Origin: Sophora flavescens
Lineage: Eukaryota; Streptophyta; Magnoliopsida; Fabales; Fabaceae
DNA length: 64,000 nucleotides
NCBI GenBank assembly: GCA_030762895.1
Contig: CM061062.1
Location: 287,490,397-287,554,396 of the forward strand
Reading direction: 5' to 3'
Shown: in pieces, positions 1-12,223 of the stretch
How the letters are laid out: every line of letters starts with the position of its first letter
How positions within the stretch are numbered: position 1 is the stretch's first letter
Notes under the pieces: model-generated
Told to the model about the DNA's origin: nothing
Databases searched by the model: none
What the model saw: only the letters and a program-made list of their open reading frames with translations
Translations under genes and position numbers: made by a program

Positions 1-1019
1 AAGGTATATAAATTAATTTCTAAAGTAATAGTGACCCAGCATTGAATATATATGTTTAAAATTGTTCTTAACGTTTGTTTGAGATTAAATTCAATATTGA
101 GTTAATAAATTTTTATTTTTTACACAAAAGTACTTTACATCTCATGTTGGGTTTTGGGTATGCCGAAGATTGCACAATCTTATTTGATTGTTTAGATTAT
201 ATTTTGTTACATTGTTTCCTTATCAAAACCAACACCACTCACTAAAGGTTTGTTTGGGAGTTGGGAGGGGAGCAAAAGATGTATAGTTAACATTTTCATT
301 ATAGGAGATTATTATAAAAATCAAATTTGGTTTCCAAAATTCTCCAAAGTCCTCCGTCAAATCATTGAGTTCCCCAAATTGGGAGGATTTTAGTCCAATG
401 AATAAAAACAAACCCCAATACAAGCTGTGCGATTATTTTCTCTTCCTTTTTGCTTTCCTCCTCCATTTCATGTCAAACACCTTCCCTCCATTCCCCTCCC
501 AACTCCAAAATACATTGAATTAATGATCAATCTCTATTTATGTTTTAATTAGCATAATAGAGTAAAATATGATCATATTTATATTTATGTTTTAATTAAT
601 AAAGTATAATGTAATCCCACTTTAAAAAATAACAATTACTTTTTTTTTAAACAATATTTGCACGTGAGTACACAAGAGTAAAAATATGCTAGTATAGTTG
701 CCCGTGCTGACACAAGAGCACTTATGATTTAATGTTTTTTCTAATGTTCCTAAAATAATTCAATATAAAAAAATATTAGAATATATTAAAAAATATGAAC
801 AAATACCATCACTTATTGTCTATTTATATTATTTGTTGATAGAACATTTTTTTTTGTTAATATTGTCATGTTTGACTCCCAAAACATTATACCTTAACCG
901 GTTTGTAAATATTTTACAACAACAAAGTATATAAATTTTAGAAAATAAATAACAAAATAATACAAAAATTCTATAAGTTGACATGTGGGTTGCACTATTG
1001 TGCTACACTAAATAATTAG
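1..1019. other. AT-rich intergenic spacer
   Basis: No gene is supported here. The stretch is AT-rich with many stop codons in all frames. It holds one probable inverted-repeat element (about 244-510) and two loosely similar motifs around 661-720 (a CACGTG-containing stretch and a CCCGTGCTGAC stretch, each followed by ACACAAGAG), which may belong to a decayed repeat. Confidence 0.5.
244..510. repeat. Possible MITE (inverted-repeat element)
   Basis: The left side reads GTTTGGGAGTTGGGAGGGGA and the right side contains TCCCCTCCCAACTCC, its reverse complement. The ends are about 265 bp apart and the interior is AT-rich and non-coding, as in a MITE. No clean target duplication was found, so the limits are approximate. 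Confidence 0.35.
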
Positions 1020-2275
1020 GAAAGTAAAAATTTAAATATTTATTGTAAAAAAAGTAGGAAAAAAGACTAAGAAAAAAAGTATATTTAAAAAAATAATAAA
1101 AATAAAATTAATTATAAAAAAAATATTTAAAATAATCAGAAAAAAATTATATTAAAAATATTAGGAAAACAAATAATTTTTAAAAAATAAATTTAAAATA
1201 AAAAATAGAAAACTAAAATTAATTATCAAAAAATATTTTTGAAAAGAAGAAAAAATTAAAATAAAAAATAACTAAATAAAGAATTAAAAAAAATATAAAA
1301 TTATTTTTTTAAAAAAAATAGGAAAATGAAAAAAATTATAAACAATATTTTACATAACTAGGAAAAAATATTAAAAAATTTATTTTAATAAAAAAGATAT
1401 TTTAAAAAAATTTAAGTAATTATAAAAAAATAACTAAAAAAAGATTTTTAAAAAACACAAAAAAATTATTAAAAATAATTAGAAATAATATATTTAAAAA
1501 AATAGAAAAATAAAATTATGTATAAAAATTTATTTTTAAAAAAATAAAAAAAATTAATTATAAAAAAATGGAATAAAAATAATTAGTATAAAAGATTAAA
1601 AAATATTTCTAAAAAATTAGGGTAAAAACCGAATTTTTGTGGAAAACAAATTATGGTCAAAAAACCAAATTTTCGACAAAAAAATTTGAAAAAACTTATG
1701 GACAAAATTTTTAAAAAATACATTTTCAAAAAATTAGAAACCAAATTAATTATAAAAAATTTAAAATAGTTAGGGAAAAAATTTATTTAAACAAATTTTA
1801 GAAAGTTTAAATACAAAAATATATTTTTTAAAAAACAATATGTAAAAAAATAATTAGAAAAAAATATTTTTAAAAAATTAGAAACATAAAATTACTTATT
1901 TTTAAAAAAAAAATAAATAATTAGAAATATATATATATTTAAAAAATTAGGAAAAAATTTTTTAAAAAAAAGAAAAACCGAATTAATTATAAAATAATAT
2001 TTTTTAAAAAAAGATAAAAGTAGATTTGGGAAAAAAATAATTCGACAAAAAAAATTAAATAAGATTATGAAAAAAAATTTAAAAAATTAGAAAAAAAATA
2101 ATTATAAAAAATATTGAAAATAATTAGGGAAAAATTTTATTTAAACAAATTTTAAAGATTTAAAATATATTAAAAAATATGTTTAAAAAAAATGTAAATT
2201 AGGAAAAAAAATAGTTGGGAAAAAAATTTAAAACAAAAAAGTATGCAAAAAAATAATTGTAAAAAAAACAACGAA
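1020..2275. repeat. A-rich low-complexity tract with strong strand asymmetry
   Basis: For about 1.25 kb the + strand is almost entirely A and T with A in clear excess, occasional G and very few C. Short phrases such as AAAAAATTAGGAAAAA recur with small changes, which looks like an expanded and decayed simple repeat rather than random AT-rich DNA. No reading frame survives. Confidence 0.6.
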
Positions 2276-2287
2276 AAAGGAGGTGAT

Positions 2288-2320
2288 GACACGTGGCCCG
2301 TTACTGTAGCACCACGTGTC
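2288..2320. promoter_or_regulatory. Inverted pair of G-box (CACGTG) motifs
   Basis: GACACGTGG at 2288-2296 and CCACGTGTC at 2312-2320 are exact reverse complements separated by 15 bp. Each contains the CACGTG core bound by plant bZIP and bHLH factors. It stands alone in AT-rich DNA with no gene nearby, so it may be part of a transposon end rather than a working host promoter. Confidence 0.4.
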
Positions 2321-3156
2321 AGTCATGCATGACTCAACAATGAAAAAGGGATCCCTAATTATCGTAGTATAGATTTGTACACAAGAGATGTCGTTTGTAT
2401 TATTTTATTTATGTTACGCGTACTGTTAGTGATGAATTATTTCTATTTGATGATGTTATGACTTGTGCATGAATTTCGTGAGATTTGATTTATTATCCTT
2501 AAATTAAAGAAAATGTTTTTGAGTTATATTATTTTGAAAATAAGTGGATACCAGGTATGTTTTTCCGTTACAACACCGATCGAGAACAACGCTATTTGCG
2601 AACTGTTATTAAATTGTTTTTATTCACTGGGATTATAAATTTCAGTAAAAGTGTTGTTTTCAGAGCACAAGGACGTCGTCACTGAGATTGGGGAGATTTG
2701 AAGACTTAGTAATTTGATTTAATTATTTATCATATTTGGTTAGTATTATCTTTAATAAGGAGTTGTTTGTGGCTAGAACCATATTATTTTATTTTATCGT
2801 TGTGTTATGTTTAGTAACGCCCGGTTTTTGAGGCAATTGATTTATTTTATGAAACGATTTTCTTAACATTATTGACGATTACTTTTTATTGTGGTATTAC
2901 CAAACTTATATATTATGAAAATTTATTTGAAGATTTACATTTTATTAAATGTTTAAAGGATTTTTATTATTTTTGTGTGGGTTACTAATGTAACGAAAGG
3001 GCGTTTCATAATATATTTTGAATCATCAAAACTTAGAGAATTAACACATGAATGTGTTTTAAACGTTTGAGGTCCTAACATTGTCTAATGTCCGTCAATT
3101 TTTTCAATGATTAAAAAGAGGAACCATTGCTCCAAGTGCATAGAACCTCTTGTTTA
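2321..3156. other. Intergenic DNA, probably decayed repeat
   Basis: No reading frame of interest. A phrase near 2980-3010 (AATGTAACGAAAGGGCGTTT) looks like the end of an LTR of gypsy type, but no partner or target duplication was found. Confidence 0.35.
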
Positions 3157-3493
3157 ACTTCTGTAACATCCTGTTTTTTCGTAAATAATCATAATGCATT
3201 TATATATGTTGTATGTATGTTTGTATATGCTTGTTATGTTTGTTTTTGATTTCTAAGTTTGTGTTTGGGGAAGTTTAACTTTAGAAAGGTTCAATCCTTT
3301 TAGAGTCCTAGTAACCTATTTTACCGTTTTGGCCATATCTTGAGTTCTAGATGTCCTATTAAGGTGATCTTTGATGCGTTGGAAAGTTAAGAGAATTATA
3401 TACAAGTCTAATTTTATGTGTTTTGGCCAATTCGATTGTTTAGATGGTCTCGCAGTGCAATATTTGAGCATCCCGTGCTCAGGTCACAGAGTC

Positions 3494-3502
3494 TATAAAT
3501 AG
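3494..3502 (+). promoter_or_regulatory. TATA box of the solo LTR
   Basis: TATAAATAG lies about 330 bp inside the LTR, the place expected for the U3 promoter, with a C/T-rich stretch (3530-3600) downstream. Confidence 0.5.
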
Positions 3503-4536
3503 AACAATTCCGTGAGGGTTGCGAGCCAAACCCTCTTTTTGGCACTTTGGGCAATCCTGGTGTGACATAAACCTCTTACCTTTCCCTTCCCTTGAACCCT
3601 TTGAAGTTATTGTTGCTCTTGAGTCCGTTTGAGAGATAAGACACGCGCGCTAGTATCTCTAATGGTAAACTGGTTATCCCTCTCTTTAGTATCCTTTCCT
3701 TTTTCTTAAGTTGGGGATTAATTGGTTAATCCTCTTGAGTTTGGCCAAGGCTTGAGGAACTCACCGAGCCGCTCGAGGGAACGAGGATAGTTTACTTGCA
3801 TTGTTGTAGTGGGAATCTTCATACCAGGTATAGGGAGAAGGGCATTAATAAACATGTAGGCTATGGGGTAGTGTAAGATGAAGGGTTAACCCATGACCCT
3901 GATGTTTGATTAAATGCCTATATGACTGTTTGCTTGATAAACATGTTTATATATGGTTATTTGATATATTGATGTTTAATTGTTTATGTTTGGCATGTTT
4001 AGACTTGTTACTATGATGATGATATTGATATATTTGACGAATGCCACGAGTGAATGTTCATGATAATGAATTATATGATGATGATGTTGTGAATGAGTGT
4101 TGATTGTTGAGGATGTTAATGCCAACAATGATGTTAATAAGTATCTAATTAATTAATAAGTCTTGTTAATGATGTTAAGACGTTAAAATACGTTAACAAT
4201 GATAAATGAGATTTAAGGGATGTTGTCCCAGTTGTTCATAAGACATGAATATAGTATGAGAGGCAATATTATGTTCACATGGCTTAGTTAAAGACCCTAG
4301 GATTGATTAGTGAGTGTTCTAGGGACATTAATAACGAAGCTGTGATTAAATGATTAATTCCCCATAATGATAAGACATGAAGAACAATTAAGAATAATGA
4401 AGCTGGTGTTCTATGAATTAGTAAAAGCCAATAGGATTGAATCTATGAACTGTCCCAGGAATTTGGCACAAGGGTCTGTGACCCTTCTGCCAAGATCAGT
4501 ACGACCATGCTTAACAAGGAGCAAGCCCGCGCTCCA

Positions 4537-4945
4537 CACTACAAAAAAAGGTTATTTAGCGATCGAAAATAGTGACCGAATTTGTTGATTGCTGTTTGCG
4601 ACCAAAATGGCGACCGATTGTAGGATCTACATGAAACACTGGTTATAGTTGATACTGCGACCGAAATAGCAACCGAAATAGAGCGTAGCAGAGTTATCGG
4701 TCACTATTTCGGTCGCAAAATAAAGGAAAGTAAAAGTCAAAACTTGCTGACGTTTCAGCGACCGAAATGGCGACCGAGCTAAATGCAACGGTTAAATTTT
4801 ATTTATATTTGTGACCGATATTAATTCGGTCGCTAAACGATGTGTAAAAAAATTAAAATAGAGCGTGTTAGCGACCGATTTTAAATCGGTCGCTAAATTT
4901 ATGTATTCAAATTAACCCATTCAGCGACCGAATTATTCGGTCGCT
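4537..4945 (+). repeat. Left terminal and subterminal repeats of the CACTA element
   Basis: After the CACTAC terminus, copies of (A)GCGACCGA(A/T) and its inverted form TCGGTCGCTAA occur every 20-60 bp in both orientations up to about 4945. In En/Spm such subterminal motifs are the binding sites of the small TNPA protein, which brings the ends together. Some copies are mutated (GCGATCGAAA, GTGACCGAAT). Confidence 0.85.
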
Positions 4946-5445
4946 AAAAATAAAATCCCTAAATCCAACAGAACCTCCTTTCTTCCTCACTTTCGCCCGA
5001 ATCTCCTTCTCTCTCACCGTTTCTCTCTTCGTCTCGCGAGCTCCGACCACCACAGGACGCCTCGAGCCACCACCGTCATCCCCTCTCCTCTGGTAAGCTC
5101 TCATCTTCTCTGTCTCTCTCCACCCCCCTCTCTCTGTCTCACTCTGTCTCTCTCTCTCTCTCCATTTCTCAGGTTCTCTCTCCTCCGACCACCACCACCA
5201 CCATCCTCTTCTTCCATAGGTAAGCTTTCTTCTTCTCTCCTCTATCTCTCTTTGTCTCACGCTCTCTCTCTTGCTCGGTTCTCTCTCTCTCTGTCTAAGT
5301 TTCTCTCTCCACATCTCTCTCAGGTGTTGCCACCTCCTCCGACCACCACCACCACCATCTCAAGGGGCTCTGTTCACGCGGCCACCACCCCCACAGTCTC
5401 CTCTGATCAGTTTTGTCTCAGGTTAGGGTTTAGAGAATGATTAAT
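4946..5445 (+). repeat. CT-rich leader with repeated (ACC)n blocks
   Basis: A pyrimidine-rich stretch with runs of CTCTCT contains a three-times repeated module of about 150 bp, each ending in CCGACCACCACC-like sequence (near 5044, 5187, 5338) followed by GGTAAGC or similar. The reading frames here are by-products of the repeats. It probably is the 5' untranslated region of the transposase gene, perhaps with short introns, since two modules are followed by GTAAGCT. Confidence 0.5.
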
Positions 5446-6944
5446 GATTATGTCTCAAGTAATCAACAATCACACTATTTGCCAATCTTAAACAAGCAGA
5501 CCATTAATGAAAAGACTTGGTCCATTGATAGTATGAAACATGATTATTGATTGATTTATTGATTGTATGACACTTCATAGCTTTTCTAGACTATATTGTT
5601 TGATTTACCTATTCAGGGCACTAGTGATTGGTAAATGCTCCTAAATTGGGGGTATTTTACTGCTATTGTAAACCCTTTTTGAATGTATTTTTTATTTCAT
5701 TTTGACTGAAACTTGGTCCTGTGAATATAGCTGCTTAAAAATGTACTTGACTGAAACTAAAGAGATGATGATGCTACTGTGAATGTAGCTAGTGTGCATT
5801 TTTTTATTTTCATTCTTTTGATTTTATGCAACATAACTGTATTTACTATTGACTAAAAAATGCTCAAATTTCAAGTATTATTATACTAGTCTTAATACTA
5901 AAAAATAAGAGAACTTGTGAAAACTTGTTATGCTTGTTTGTTTAAAAATATTGAATTTTCAAGTATTATTATACTGGCCTTGATACTAACATATTAGAGA
6001 ACTTGTTAAAACTTGTTATGCTTGTGTTTGTGTTGTTTCTTTGTTACACACTTCTCTTTAGCACAAAGCATGTTGAAACTGATATTTTTATATGAGAGCT
6101 GGAGGGGGTAGTAATCACATGGAATCTTGGATAGAACCAATAGAAAATCAAACTTGATCCCTTGTGTGCGGTGACTTGAAAAATAGATTTACCAACTTTC
6201 TAGATTCTCATAGGCAATGTAAAGCTCATGCTTTTGAACCATCCCTTGTGTTTGATCTTTATTATGTTTTCCATTTTGTACATGTATTTTATAGGTTAAG
6301 GTTTTAATTCAGCATCTAACAATTAATGAAACAACGCCAAATATCTGAAAAATGGACTTGTACATTATGAATGCTACATGAAGTTATTCATGTGCCTTCA
6401 CCTATATAGTTTAAGTTTTGAGAGAGTTGATTCATGATTTTGAAAAACATCGCAAACAAAACCGATAATTAAGAGAGTGAGTTGAGTGGTTCAAGATTCA
6501 TGAGTACATCGACTTAGTTGCAAATTGACAATATATGAGAGCCTTAAATGTTAGTTTCTTAAATGTTAGTATTTGACATGATTAATTTTATTTATGCATT
6601 ATAGGTCATTGCTCTATTTCTCGTGAGTTGAAACCGAGTCCCTTCTTCCCCTCTCCATCTCCACAGGTAATCAATTGGTCGTAATGGCAATTTGTTGAAC
6701 TTTTATATTACTAACTTGAATACAATTATGTTGGCTCTAAGGATATTAATATGTTTTCATATTGTCTTATTATATTTATCATTCCCGATCTTCTTGTCTG
6801 CGGCTCCTCCCCTTATCCTTACTTGTTTTTGCATTTTGTCGCATAGGTAAGTTCTCTCAATACTCTCTTTTAAGGTTCTGCTTTGTCTAAAAGGTTCTGA
6901 TTGTGTGGTGCTTGTAATGTGTTATGTGAATTGTATATCTTGTT
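5446..6944 (+). other. Non-coding interior of the CACTA element upstream of the transposase
   Basis: AT-rich DNA with no credible reading frame. A phrase containing TTCAAGTATTATTATACT is present twice (about 5871 and 5956), a sign of a short local duplication. It probably is leader or intron sequence. Confidence 0.5.
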
Positions 6945-7205
6945 GTTTGTTAGTGGAGAGCTGAGCTCAATAGGAAAGTATCATGCCTGAAAGGCAAGAT
7001 GTTGATTGTGTGCTGATAATTTAATATTTATGCATGTATTTGTAATTACGTGTTGTTTGTTAGTGGAGAGCAGAGCTCAATAGGATGTGATCCTGTCAAA
7101 AAGGCGGGATGCTTGTTGTGTGTTGCTAATTTAGAAGTTATACATGTGTTTGACAATTATGTGTTACTTGTTAGTGGAGAGCGGAGCTCGAGAGGATGTT
7201 TGCTA
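6945..7205 (+). repeat. Minisatellite of about 110 bp, 2.4 copies
   Basis: The phrase TTGTTAGTGGAGAGC(T/A/G)GAGCTC recurs three times, near 6946, 7057 and 7167, each followed by a similar stretch containing AGGATGT or AGGAAAGT. The first two units are complete and the third is cut off after about 40 bp. Confidence 0.75.
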
Positions 7206-7340
7206 CTATATTTTATATAAGTTTGTACTGAATTATGCTTCAATATATATTTGTTGAAGTATGTTGCAATCCTTATAAGTCAATGGTTTTATTTTCTGCT
7301 AGAGCTAATTATTAAGTTACGAAAGCCTTAGTTTCCTATT

Positions 7341-7416
7341 TGAGATTCAATATTAATGAGCATGCGTACCTTTTTAGGGTACGCGTGCTCATTGTATTGA
7401 ATCTTGAATTGCCCAA
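7341..7416. other. Near-perfect hairpin inside the CACTA element
   Basis: An arm of 31 nt ending GCATGCGTACC is followed by a loop of about 7 nt (TTTTTAG) and the complementary arm starting GGTACGCGTGC. Only about three positions differ, one of them a possible G:U pair. It sits about 370 bp upstream of the transposase start. It could feed small-RNA production or be a remnant of an inverted duplication. Confidence 0.55.
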
Positions 7417-7789
7417 GTGGGACAGTTTGGGAAAAAACCTTTTTCACACTCGTACAATAGTCATTTCCATGTTCAAATGCCTTATATACTTGTTGAAATC
7501 TCGGTCTGATGCATTCCCTTTTGTCCTCCTGGTGCATACTTGATCGCGGTGATTCTCACCGTGCTCGAGTCGTGTACTTGGAGACCGATGGGAAATGCTG
7601 CTGAAATTTTGTAAAGTATAAGGTATTTGAATAAGGGAATAACTATTATTAGCCGAGTGTGGTAAAGGTTTCTTCTCGAATGGGATAGGTTCATACCTTG
7701 TCATAAGAACGAGATTGATGGAGTTATTGGAATGCACCGCAATATATAAGTGTTATTGTAGGGTTGGTCAGGCAATTTAATTGCCATAA

Positions 7790-10700
7790 ATGGATATTCC
7801 GGAGAATCGGAAATGGATGTATCGTAGGTTGGATCGGAATAAACGTCTTAGGGAAGAGTATAGAGTTGGAGTGGGTGAGTTTATAGAGTTTGTTGTTAGC
7901 TGGGAGAGATTTATACGACTGGGCGGTGATCATTTGAGGTGTCCTTGCAAAAGATGCAAATGTCAATCTTTCAAAAGCGTGGATGGAGTTGTAGCCGATC
8001 TTTATGAGAAGGGCTTCATGCCTGATTACTATTGGTGGAGTAACCATGGTGAGACGTTACCTGATTTAAACTCGGTTGTGTTTGAAGGTTCGTACTATGG
8101 AAGTGGTGACCGGAGGGAAGAATTGAATCCGTACGAGCAGATGATAATGGATCGTGCTGGACCATCAGGATGTGTTGCACTAGAAGAAGATGGGGGAATG
8201 GGTTCCCAATAAATAGAGGAGAATCCGAATCTCGAAGCTCAAAGATTCTATGTTATGTTGAGTGCTGCACGATCTCCATTGTGGGAAGGATGTCGGGAGT
8301 ATACGGAGTTGTCGATGTGTATGGAATGGTTGAGTATCAAATCTGACTACAATATACAAGAAGACTGTTTTAATCGCCTCACCAGTCAGTGTCCAAGGCA
8401 TTGCTTGGAAGACAATCGGATGCCTACTAGTTTTTATCATGCTAAGAAGTCTGTGGAAACTTTGGGTGCGGGGTGTTTGAAAATTGATTGTTACCCGAAT
8501 GGATGTATGTTGTACTATAAGGATGATTCAGCGGAGAGCATAACATGTTGTCGATTTTGTGGTGCGGATCGGTATAAGACAACCACTAGGATGGGCATTG
8601 AGAAGAAGACCGCTCTAAAAAGATGTGGTACTTTCCGCTCGTGCCAAGACTTACAAGATGTACTCTTCAATGGCCACCTGCAGCTCACATGAGGTGGCAT
8701 AGTGATCATGATAGGGAGCAAGATGTCTTGTGTCATCCATCGGATGGAGAAGCTTGGAAGCATTTTGATAGGGTTCATATGGCATTTTCCCAGGACCCTC
8801 GAGCGTCCGATTGGGGTTATCTACGGATGGATTTAATCCTTTAGGGCGATGCGGAAAAGCATGCTCTTGTTAGTCGGTTATCCCGATTAAGTACAATCTT
8901 CCCGGGGATGTGCATGAAGCAGGAGTTTATGTTCCTAACAGTCATAATTCCGGTTTGTCTAATCCAAAAGGTAAGATTGATGTGTACTTGCAGCCACCGA
9001 TAGATGAGTTGACGATCTTTGTGGAATGAGGGTGTGTTGACATATGATGTATCTTTGAGGCAGAATTTCATGATGAAAGCGACTTTGATGTGGAAGATCA
9101 ACGACTTTCCCGCCTATGGGATGATGTCGGGTTGGATGACCGCGGGGAAGCTTGGTTGCCCAATATGTATGGAGCGGTCAAAGGCATTCACGCTTAAAAA
9201 CAATCGAAAGATTTCATATTTTGATTGTCATCGTCAATTCCTTCCAGAAGATCATCCTTACAGGCAGAACAAGAATGCATTCAAGAAGCGTTGTGCGGAG
9301 ACCACACCGCCTCCACCACGTTTGTCTGGTCCTAATGTATGGCGGAGAGTACAGTACTTACCGCTCGTCCATGAATCCCAAGGAGAACATATTCCTTATT
9401 ATGGCGTCAACCATAATTAGACAAAACAAAGTATATTTTAGAGGTTGCCGTATTGGAGGACGCAGCTACTCTGTCACAACATTGATGTCATGCATACTGA
9501 GAGGAATGTGTTTTTGAATGTGTTTGACACTGTGATGGACATCAAGGGGAGGACAAAGGATACAAATAAAGCCCGATTGGATCTGACTGAAATTTGTAAT
9601 CGGAAGGAGCTTGAGTTGCAGGACGGTGGTCGTGACTGACTTATCAAACCGAAGGCAAGTTATACACTAAGTAAAACACAGAAAGTGGTGTCTGTAAGTG
9701 GGTTAAAGAACTAAAGTTACTAGATGGGTATGATTCCAATCTGGGTAGATGTGTTGACATTAAGGAATCGAAGTTACATGGAATGAAGAGTCGTGATTGC
9801 CACGTGTTCATGCAACAGTTGCTTCCAATTGCGTTCGACGTATTACCGAAACCAATTTGGAACCCACTTGTTGAGCTTAGCCACTTTTTCAGGGAGCTTA
9901 CATCAACAACACTAAATGTGAATCAATTAAAGGATATGGAAGTCAAGATACCCATTTTGTTATGTGAGCTGGAGCAAATCTTCCCGCCGAGTTTCTTTGA
10001 ATCAATGGAACACCTTCCAGTTCATCTACCTTACGAAGCAAGAGTTGGTGGCCCAGTCCAATACCGCTGGATGTATCCATTTTAGAGGTAAACAACATCA
10101 ACTATTTTACTTAATACATATGAAATTCACGAACACGAAATCGTAGTTTAGCTTTCCCTAAAACTAGTAATTATTTGTATGTATCCCTCTTTAATAGGTT
10201 CCTGCACTCCCTTAAACACAAAGTCAAGAACAAGGCACGAGTCGAGGGTTCCATTTGTGAAGCATACTTAGCATAGGATACTTCCCCTTTTGCCTCTTAT
10301 TACTATCCGGACGAAGTTAACACGATAAGGACAAGGATGCCTAGAAACGTTGATTCGGGCGAAGGAAGTTCAACTAGTCCTCCTATATCAATATTCAACT
10401 ATCAGGGCAGATTTAGTGGCAAATCAAATGGATATTTCTTGGAGCAGCGTGACATTAATGCTGCTCATCTGTATACCCTTCAAAATTGTGAAGAGGCGGC
10501 ACCATATTTAGAGTAAGTTTCTACAATGTCTTTTATAAGTTCAATTGACATTTATGATTATTAATCGTCCTGCTGTTAATCTCCCATACGTAGGATGTGC
10601 GGTAATTTTCTAAGGGATCGATCTCCAACCTGACATTTCAAACGATCAGGTTGATCGAGAAATTACTTCTCACTTTGCTACGTGGTTCAGTAAATATGTA

Positions 10701-11517
10701 GGTTAAGCATCTTCATTTGTTGTAATACATTTTATCTCCTTAAATATATAGCACGTATAAGAATAATATAGTATTCGATTTTTTAAGTACTAGATCCAGA
10801 AAACAATGTTCAAAATCCATTGTTGACAAATTTGGTATGGGGGCCTAACAGATGGGTTACATCATGGAATACTTACATTGTAAATGGATATAAATTTAAC
10901 ACAAAAACATGGAATGAAGGAATGCAGTCGTGTAACTATGGTGTTTGTGTGCGAGCCACTGATGGCAATGTAGAGGATGATTTCTATGGGGTTCTAACTG
11001 ACATCCTTGAACTCGATTATACCGGTTTCCCCGTGATGAAGTTAGTTATCTTCAAGCGTGATTGGTTTGATTCTACTCTTGACGTAGGGACAAAAATCGA
11101 TAAAAAAAATATGGTACTGTTCAAGTTAGGCTGTTTCGTAGGTATAATAAGGTGTACGACCCACTCATTTTTTCATAATAGGCAGATCAAGTTTATTACT
11201 CGTCATATCCCGAAGGACATCAAGGTTGTTTGGGTGTTATTAAGATAAAGGCTCGCAGTATAATTACTGTTAATGTAATTAACCAGCCTAAAAAAGATGC
11301 TCCGTACCAAGATGATGAGTTTTCAAGACCCCACCTACCATTGTAAATTAGGCCGGACATTATTGTTAATTCTCTGGCGGACATTTCCGGAAATGGGGAA
11401 GAAGTTGAAAAAGAGTTAATGGATCAATCTGATTTGGACGCATCTAGAGAAGGCATATTCCGATCAAGTGAGAGTGATGAGAGTGAGGGTGAATTTAGTG
11501 ACGGAGATTCTACTTAG
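7790..11517 (+). pseudogene. TNPD-like CACTA transposase, decayed
   Basis: Reading from ATG 7790, the N-terminus matches the transposase-associated domain, with cysteine motif CPCKRCKC. It then runs into the Tnp2 transposase region, with CCRFCGADRY and later DFPAYG, GCPICM and HNIDVMHTERN, the last containing an acidic residue of the catalytic core. A DUF4218-like part follows (9783-10085), and a DUF4216-like part (10820-11248, with FKRDWFD) leads to an acidic tail ending at 11517. The gene is broken: an in-frame TAA at 8210, a shift from frame 2 to frame 1 near 8620, stops near 8842 and 9418, a shift to frame 3 before 9783, and further stops at 11246 and 11344. AT-rich gaps at 10086-10200 and 10513-10800 look like introns. 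The family assignment is firm; activity is ruled out for this copy. Confidence 0.88.
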
Positions 11518-11620
11518 GTAATTTATGTCATAATTCATTGTGTAAATGTCATTCTATTTAGGTAATTTATTTTTGTATTATTTACACTGTTGTGTAATCA
11601 TCATTTCATTTTTTACACAT

Positions 11621-12178
11621 ATGGCAGATTCCTCTAGAGGTAGGGGTCATCGTGGTAGAGGTCGTGCTGCGAGAGTCCCTCCGCCGGCCGACCCACAGCC
11701 TTCAGATCAAGACCACCCTACCAGCACCTTTGTGGACGGGACACATCGGGGTGATGAAGTTGCACCCCCTACCCAGCCTGATGTGGTCGGGACACAGGCT
11801 GCATCATCATCATCCACACCTATGACAGGACCATCATCATCATCGGGACAGGAGAGCCGTGGTCCATCCGACGGGAGGATTCTTTTTATCCCCAGAGGGG
11901 GATAACGAGTAAGCTAATTTAATTTTTTAATATATATAAAGTATCGTTAATTTCTATTTACTTGTTTTTATTTATTTATTTATAACATTTATTAATGCTC
12001 TAATTTTACTGCAGCTTTCTCGCATGAAGGGGCCCTTCTGATTCGATATCGAAGATCCTGCGACGCAAGTTTGATGGTCCATGGCCTACATGGAAGGCCA
12101 TCCCAGAGGGCCATAGGGATCAGTAGTTTAAAGAGTTTAAGTTAACAAATTATTAAGTTATTTAAATTAAATTTACAT

Positions 12179-12223
<45 letters not shown>

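Noticed and set aside
4907..5440. Arg/Glu-rich 135-aa frame and its complement
   Set aside because: Produced by CT-rich and ACC-rich repeats of the CACTA leader.
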